A stretch of DNA of 64,000 nucleotides, taken from positions 18,247,169-18,311,168 of the forward strand of contig JAVIAB010000049.1 of assembly GCA_032433765.1 (NCBI GenBank), in the 5' to 3' direction. Numbering within the stretch: the stretch's first letter is position 1; every line of letters begins with the position of its first letter. Shown here piece by piece: positions 57,010-64,000 of the stretch. The notes beneath the pieces were generated by a model. That model saw nothing but the letters and a program-made list of their open reading frames with translations, was not told the DNA's origin and searched no databases. The translations under genes and the position numbers were made by a program. The DNA comes from Megaustenia siamemsis. Lineage: Eukaryota; Mollusca; Gastropoda; Stylommatophora; Ariophantidae.

Positions 57010-57700
57010 ATCATGTGCCATACCGGTTGGCGTAAGCGATCATGTCATCCCACAATCTTCTATCCGCCATGCATTGTATTGTTGACTGTTTTCCATGCCA
57101 TGACACCAAGCTATCCAGTAATTTCTCCCTTTGTCGTCTACGATCTCTATTTCCTTTTATTTTGCCAGTTGTAACCAAGTATCCCACCTTTCCTCATCTC
57201 ATGATGTGCCCGAAAAAAATGTTGATTGTTTCTTTCTGTTGGTTTTTTTAGGAGCTCCATTTTTGTGTTGGATTCTTCCAGAATGTCCCCATTGGTCCTT
57301 CTACATGTCCAGCGTACTATCAACATTCTTCTGAGAAATCCCATACCTGTGGCCTCTAATCGTCTTTTCATACTTGGCTTCTACAGGTCAGAATTGGCTC
57401 TTAATAGCACCGATGAACTCTCTTCCTCACTTCTATTGACATAGACTTGTTGCATAAGACGTTTTTCATTTTCTGAAATGCATTTTTGGCTTGAGCTATT
57501 CTGCTTTTTATTTCTGTGGTGCATCTTCAATCTGATGTTATTATCGTGCTCAAATATTTGACGTTGCACTTGTTTTTGTCTCATTTATTTTTATGCTGCA
57601 TGATGGTGATGATTGTTTCTTCGATATGACCATTACTTCTGTTTTCTTACTATTCAGACTGAGACCTTTCTTGTTGCTCACTTCTATTATTATATTAAGT
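57010..57700 (-). mobile_element. LINE reverse transcriptase relic (post-palm part)
   Basis: The minus strand shows SLNSKKTEVMVI (about 57625-57660) and, after many stops, RRLEATGMGFLRRMLIVRWT (about 57305-57365) and LLKKPTERN, the post-RT order of RTE-like LINEs. At least six stops or shifts. It is related to the fragment at 26335-26600. Confidence 0.75.
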
Positions 57701-57774
57701 CGATATACGATCATCATCAATGCACACTGGACACGTCATAGACATCACTTTCCTTCCTCAGTACGTTCTCCACT

Positions 57775-58915
57775 ACGGAGCACACCCACAATGGAGCACA
57801 CCGACAATGGAGGACACCCACAATGGAGCACACCCACAATGGAGGACACCCACAATGGAGGACACCCACAATAGAGGATACCCACAATGGAGGACACCCA
57901 CAACGGAGGACACCCACAATGGAGGACACCCACAATGGAGCACACCCACAATGGAGCACACCCACAATGGAGCACACCCACAATGGAGGACACCCACAAT
58001 GGAGGACACCCACAATAGAGGATACCCACAATGGAGGACACCCACAACGGAGGACACCCACAATGGAGCACACCCACAATGGAGCACACCCACAATGGAG
58101 GACGCCCACAATGGAGGACACCCACTATGGAGCACACCCACAATGGAGGACACTGACAATGGAGGATACCCACAATGGAGGACACCCACAATGGAGGACA
58201 CCCACTATGGAGCACACCCGCAATGGAGGACACCCACAATGGAGGACACCCACAATGGAGGGCACCCACTATGGAGCACATCCACGATGGAGCACACCCA
58301 GAATGGAGCACACCCACAATGGAGGACACCCACTATGGAGCACACCCACAATGGAGCACACCCTCAATGGAGGACACCCACAATGGAGGACACCCACAAT
58401 GGAGGACACCCACTATGGAGCACACCCAGAATGGAGCACACCCACAATGGAGCACACCCACAATGGAGGACACCCACATTGGATGACACCCACAATGGAG
58501 GACACCCACTATGGAGCACACCCAGAATGGAGCACACCCACAATGGAGCACACCCACAATGGAGGACACCCGCAATGGAGGACACCCACAATGGAGCACA
58601 CCCACAATGGAGGACACCCACAATGTAGCACACCCACAATGGAGCACACCCACAATGGAGGACACCCACAATGGAGGACACCCAATATGGAGGACATCCA
58701 CAATGGAGGACACCCACAGTGGAAGATGCCACAATGGAGGACACCCACAATGGAGGACACCCACAATGGAGCACACCCAGAATGGAGGACACCCACAATG
58801 GAGGACACCCACAATGGAGGACACCCACAATGGAGGACACCCTCAATGGAGGACACCCACAATGGAGGGCACCCACAATGGAGCACACCCACAATGGAAC
58901 ACACCCACAATGCAC
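57775..58915. repeat. 16-bp minisatellite, about 71 copies
   Basis: Units of ACAATGGAGGACACCC or ACAATGGAGCACACCC. The long open frames in all phases on both strands follow from 16 not being divisible by three. Confidence 0.97.
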
Positions 58916-59084
58916 CAGCAATAGCACTAGATATGTTTCAGCTCAAATGCACTTATCCTTCTTCTGCGTTCATGACGTCATTCATTCCGTGATTCCGGAC
59001 TCTCTTATGAAGGCAGCTGTCTGTTTAAGTGATTTGCTTACCCCGTATTGGATTTCCCAACTCGGCTACCGAGGCCCTCACATC
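58916..59084. other. Short unique spacer between arrays
   Basis: Contains an acceptor-like ATATGTTTCAG at about 58931-58941 and TGACGTCA at 58973-58980. An exon joined here from exon 7 would run 16 codons to a stop. I consider that possible but unsupported. Confidence 0.3.
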
Positions 59085-62000
59085 ATCAACATCAACACCA
59101 TGAACACCATCAACATCATAAACACCATCAACACCACGAACACCATCAACACAATCAACACCATCAACATCATTAACATCATCAACATCATCAACACCAT
59201 GAACACCATCAACATCATCAACATCATCAACACCATGAACACCATCAACATCATAAACGCCATCAACACCACGAACACCATCAACACCATGAACACCATC
59301 AACATCATCAACATCATCAACACCATCAACATCATAAACAACATAAATACCACGAACACCATCAACACCATCAACACCATCAACACCATCAACATCATCA
59401 ACACCACGAACACCATCAACACCATGAACACCATCAACATCATCAACATCATCAACATCATCAACACCATCAACATCATAAACAACATAAATACCAAGAA
59501 CACCATCAACACCATGAACACCATCAACATCATCAACACCATGAACACCATCAACATCATCAACACCATGAACTCCATCAACATCATCAACACTATCAAC
59601 ACCATGAACACCATCAAAATCATCAACACCATTAACACCATGAACACCATCAAAATCATCAACATCATCAACACCATCAACATCATCAACACCATGAACA
59701 CCATCAACACCATGAACACCATCAACATTATCAACACCATCAACATCATCAACACCATGAACACCGTCAACACCATGAACATCATCAACACCATGAACAC
59801 CACATCAACACCATGAACATCATCAACACCATCAACACCATCAACACCATGAACACCATCAACACCATGAACATCATCAACACCATCAACACCATGAACA
59901 TCATCAACACTATCAACACCATGAACATCATCAACACTATCAACACCATCAACATCATCAACACCATGAACACCATTCATATCATCATCACCATGAACAC
60001 CATGAACACCATCAACATCATCAACATCATCAACACCATCAACACCATGAACACCATCAACATCATCAACACCATCAACACCATCAACATCATAAACAAC
60101 ATAAATACCACGAACACCGTCAACACCATGAACATCATCAACATCATCAACATCATCAACACCATCAACACCATCAAAACCATCAACATCATCAATATCA
60201 TCAACACAATCAACACCATGAACACCATCAACATCATCAACACCATGAACACCATCAACATCATCAACACTATCAACACCATGAACACCATCAAAATCAT
60301 CAACACCATCAACACCATGAACATCATCAACACTATGAACACCATCAACATCATCAACACCATCAACCCATCAACATCATCAACATCATCAACACCATGA
60401 ACACCATCAACATCATCAACACCATGAACACCATCAACATCATCAACACCATCAACACCATCAACATCATCAACACTATCAACACCATGAACACCATCAA
60501 AATCATCAACATCATCAACACCATCAAAATCATCAACATCATCAACACCATGAACACCATCAACACCATCAACACAATGAACACCATCAACATCATCAAC
60601 ACCATCAACATCATCAACACCATCAGCACCATGAACACCATCAACACCATGAACACCATCAACACCATAAACATCATCAACACCATGAACACCGCATCAA
60701 CACCATGAACATCATCAACACCATGAACATCATCAACACCATGAACACCATCAACACCATGAACACAATGAACATCAACAACACCATGAACATCATCAAC
60801 ACCATGAACACCATCAACATCATCAACACCATCAACACCATGAACATCATCAACACTATCAACACCATCAACACCATCAAAATCATCAACATCATCAACA
60901 CCATCAACATCATCAACACCATGAACACCATCAACATCATCAACACCATCAACACCATCAAAACCATGAACACCATCAACATCATCAACACCATGAACAC
61001 CATCAACATCATCAACACCATCAACATCATCAACACTATCAACACCACGAACACCATCAATATCATCAACATCATCAACATCATCAACATCATCAACACC
61101 ATGAACACCATCAACATCATCAACACCATCAACACCATGAACATCATCAACACTATCAACACCATGAACACCATCAAAATCATCAACATCATCAACACCA
61201 TCAACATCATCAACACCATGAACACCATCAACACCATGAACATCATCAACATTATCAACACCATCAACATCATCAACACCATGAACACCATCAACACCAT
61301 GAACATCATCAACACCACGAACACCACATCAACACCATGAACATCATCAACACCATCAACACCATGAACACCATGAACACCATGAACACCATCAACATCA
61401 TCAACATCATCAACATCATCAACACCATCAACATCATAAACAACATAAATACCACAAACACCATCAACACCATGAACACCATCAACATCATCAACACCAT
61501 CAACACCATCAACACCATCAACGTCATCAATATCATCAACACAATCAACACCATGAACACCATCAACATCATCAACACCATGAACACCATCAACATCATC
61601 AACACCATGAACTCCATCAACATCATCAACACTATCAACACCATGAACACCATCAAAATCATCAACACCATCAACACCATGAACATCATCAACACTATGA
61701 ACACCATCAACATCATCAACACCATCAACCCATCAACATCATCAACATCATCAACACCATGAACACCATCAACATCATCAACACCATGAACACCATCAAC
61801 ATCATCAACACCATCAACACCATCAACATCATCAACACTATCAACACCATGAACACCATCAAAATCATCAACATCATAAACAACATAAATACCACGAACA
61901 CCATCAACACCATGAACATCATCAACATCATCAACATCATCAACACCATCAACACCATCAAAACCATCAACATCATCAATATCATCAACACAATCAACAC

Positions 62001-64000
62001 CATGAACACCATCAACATCATCAACACCATGAACACCATCAACATCATCAACACCATGAACTCCATCAACATCATCAACACTATCAACACCATGAACACC
62101 ATCAAAATCATCAACACCATCAACACCATGAACATCATCAACACTATGAACACCATCAACATCATCAACACCATCAACCCATCAACATCATCAACATCAT
62201 CAACACCATGAACACCATCAACATCATCAACACCATGAACACCATCAACATCATCAACACCATCAACACCATCAACATCATCAACACTATCAACACCATG
62301 AACACCATCAAAATCATCAACATCATCAACACCATCAAAATCATCAACATCATCAACACCATGAACACCATCAACACCATCAACACAATGAACACCATCA
62401 ACATCATCAACACCATCAACATCATCAACACCATCAGCACCATGAACACCATCAACACCATGAACACCATCAACACCATAAACATCATCAACACCATGAA
62501 CACCGCATCAACACCATGAACATCATCAACACCATGAACATCATCAACACCATGAACACCATCAACACCATGAACACAATGAACATCAACAACACCATGA
62601 ACATCATCAACACCATGAACACCATCAACATCATCAACACCATCAACACCATGAACATCATCAACACTATCAACACCATCAACACCATCAAAATCATCAA
62701 CATCATCAACACCATCAACATCATCAACACCATGAACACCATCAACATCATCAACACCATCAACACCATCAACACCATGAACACCATCAACATCATCAAC
62801 ACCATGAACACCATCAACATCATCAACACCATCAACATCATCAACACTATCAACACCACGAACACCATCAATATCATCAACATCATCAACATCATCAACA
62901 TCATCAACACCATGAACACCATCAACATCATCAACACCATCAACACCATGAACATCATCAACACTATCAACACCATGAACACCATCAAAATCATCAACAT
63001 CATCAACACCATCAACATCATCAACACCATGAACACCATCAACACCATGAACATCATCAACATTATCAACACCATCAACATCATCAACACCATGAACACC
63101 ATCAACACCATGAACATCATCAACACCACGAACACCACATCAACACCATGAACATCATCAACACCATCAACACCATGAACACCATGAACACCATCAACAT
63201 CATCAACATCATCAACATCATCAACACCATCAACATCATAAACAACATAAATACCACAAACACCATCAACACCATGAACACCATCAACATCATCAACACC
63301 ATCAACACCATCAACACCATCAACGTCATCAATATCATCAACACAATCAACACCATGAACACCATCAACATCATCAACACCATGAACACCATCAACATCA
63401 TCAACACCATGAACTCCATCAACATCATCAACACTATCAACACCATGAACACCATCAAAATCATCAACACCATCAACACCATGAACATCATCAACACTAT
63501 GAACACCATCAACATCATCAACACCATCAACCCATCAACATCATCAACATCATCAACACCATGAACACCATCAACATCATCAACACCATGAACACCATCA
63601 ACATCATCAACACCATCAACACCATCAACATCATCAACACTATCAACACCATGAACACCATCAAAATCATCAAAATCATCAACACCATGAACACCATCAA
63701 CACCATCAACACCATCAACACCATCAACACCATCAACACCATCAACATCATCAACACCATCAACACCATGAACATCATCAACACTATGAACACCATCAAC
63801 ATCATCAACACCATCAACCCATCAACATCATCAACATCATCAACACCATGAACACCATCAACATCATCAACACCATGAACACCATCAACATCATCAACAC
63901 CATCAACACCATCAACATCATCAACACCATGAACACCATGAACACCATCAACACCATGAACATCATCAACACCATGAACACCGCATCAACACCATGAACA
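59085..64000. repeat. 9-bp array with 1.8-kb higher-order repeat
   Basis: About 545 units of CAACACCAT, CAACATCAT or GAACACCAT, running off the window. In frame they encode Asn-Thr-Ile/Met on the plus strand and Met/Val/Leu/Phe strings on the minus strand; these open frames are not genes. About 60363-62173 is repeated 1811 bp on, from 62174, nearly without change. Confidence 0.97.

Noticed and set aside
57823..58992. 389-codon open frame of His/Asn/Gly/Trp repeats
   Set aside because: Product of the 16-bp array; no start context, no non-repeat coding part.
59078..63851. Long Asn-Thr-Ile and Met-Val-Leu frames on both strands
   Set aside because: A 9-bp repeat leaves all frames open; there is no unique coding sequence or splice signal.

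Overview
This is a eukaryotic, animal, repeat-dominated window. The repeats (tRNA-derived SINEs, RTE- and I-like LINEs, hAT and Tc1/mariner relics), GT-AG introns and a secreted EGF-like gene family suggest a lophotrochozoan, probably a gastropod mollusc. The organism is inference. By my coordinates, about 25 kb of 64 kb is tandem repeat, in more than 20 unrelated arrays. There is one 100-N assembly gap (11500-11599).

Layout. 1-8.3 kb: LINE fragments, a hAT element with intact 8-bp target-site duplication (TSD), and a decayed RTE-like LINE. 8.9-15.7 kb: SINEs, a 19-bp minisatellite interrupted by the gap, a zinc-finger relic, a (TG)n tract and a 62-bp minisatellite. 15.9-24.2 kb: a direct tandem segmental duplication carrying a mariner-LINE remnant; the second copy was later split by an RTE-like LINE and a 340-bp repeat. 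24.2-26.3 kb: a Tc1/mariner-superfamily element whose transposase has D-D-E spacing of 83 residues and only two in-frame stops. 26.8-29.8 kb: a 22-bp array. 29.9-33.8 kb: a secreted EGF-like gene, frameshifted and split by a 1.5-kb antisense insert with a 10-bp TSD. The insert belongs to a small 3'-anchored retroposon-like family that carries the 5' end of a paralogous secreted gene.

34.06-56.2 kb holds the main conventional gene, on the + strand. Seven exons (34058-34115, 34736-34948, 36250-38382, 41595-41772, 49593-49759, 53269-53410, 56092-56200) are joined by introns whose phases all agree, once one apparent single-base indel in each of exons 2 and 3 is allowed for. Every sizeable intron holds one or more minisatellites. 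The exons encode a 9-residue repeat followed by a helical, coiled-coil-like C-terminal part. I do not recognise the family. Intron 4 also carries a 5'-truncated but otherwise open RT-RNase H LINE with a 15-bp TSD, and a SINE and a LINE placed end to end at the same target sequence.

56.3-64 kb: another retroposon copy, a LINE relic, a 16-bp array and a 4.9-kb array of 9-bp units with a near-identical 1.8-kb higher-order repeat running off the window end.
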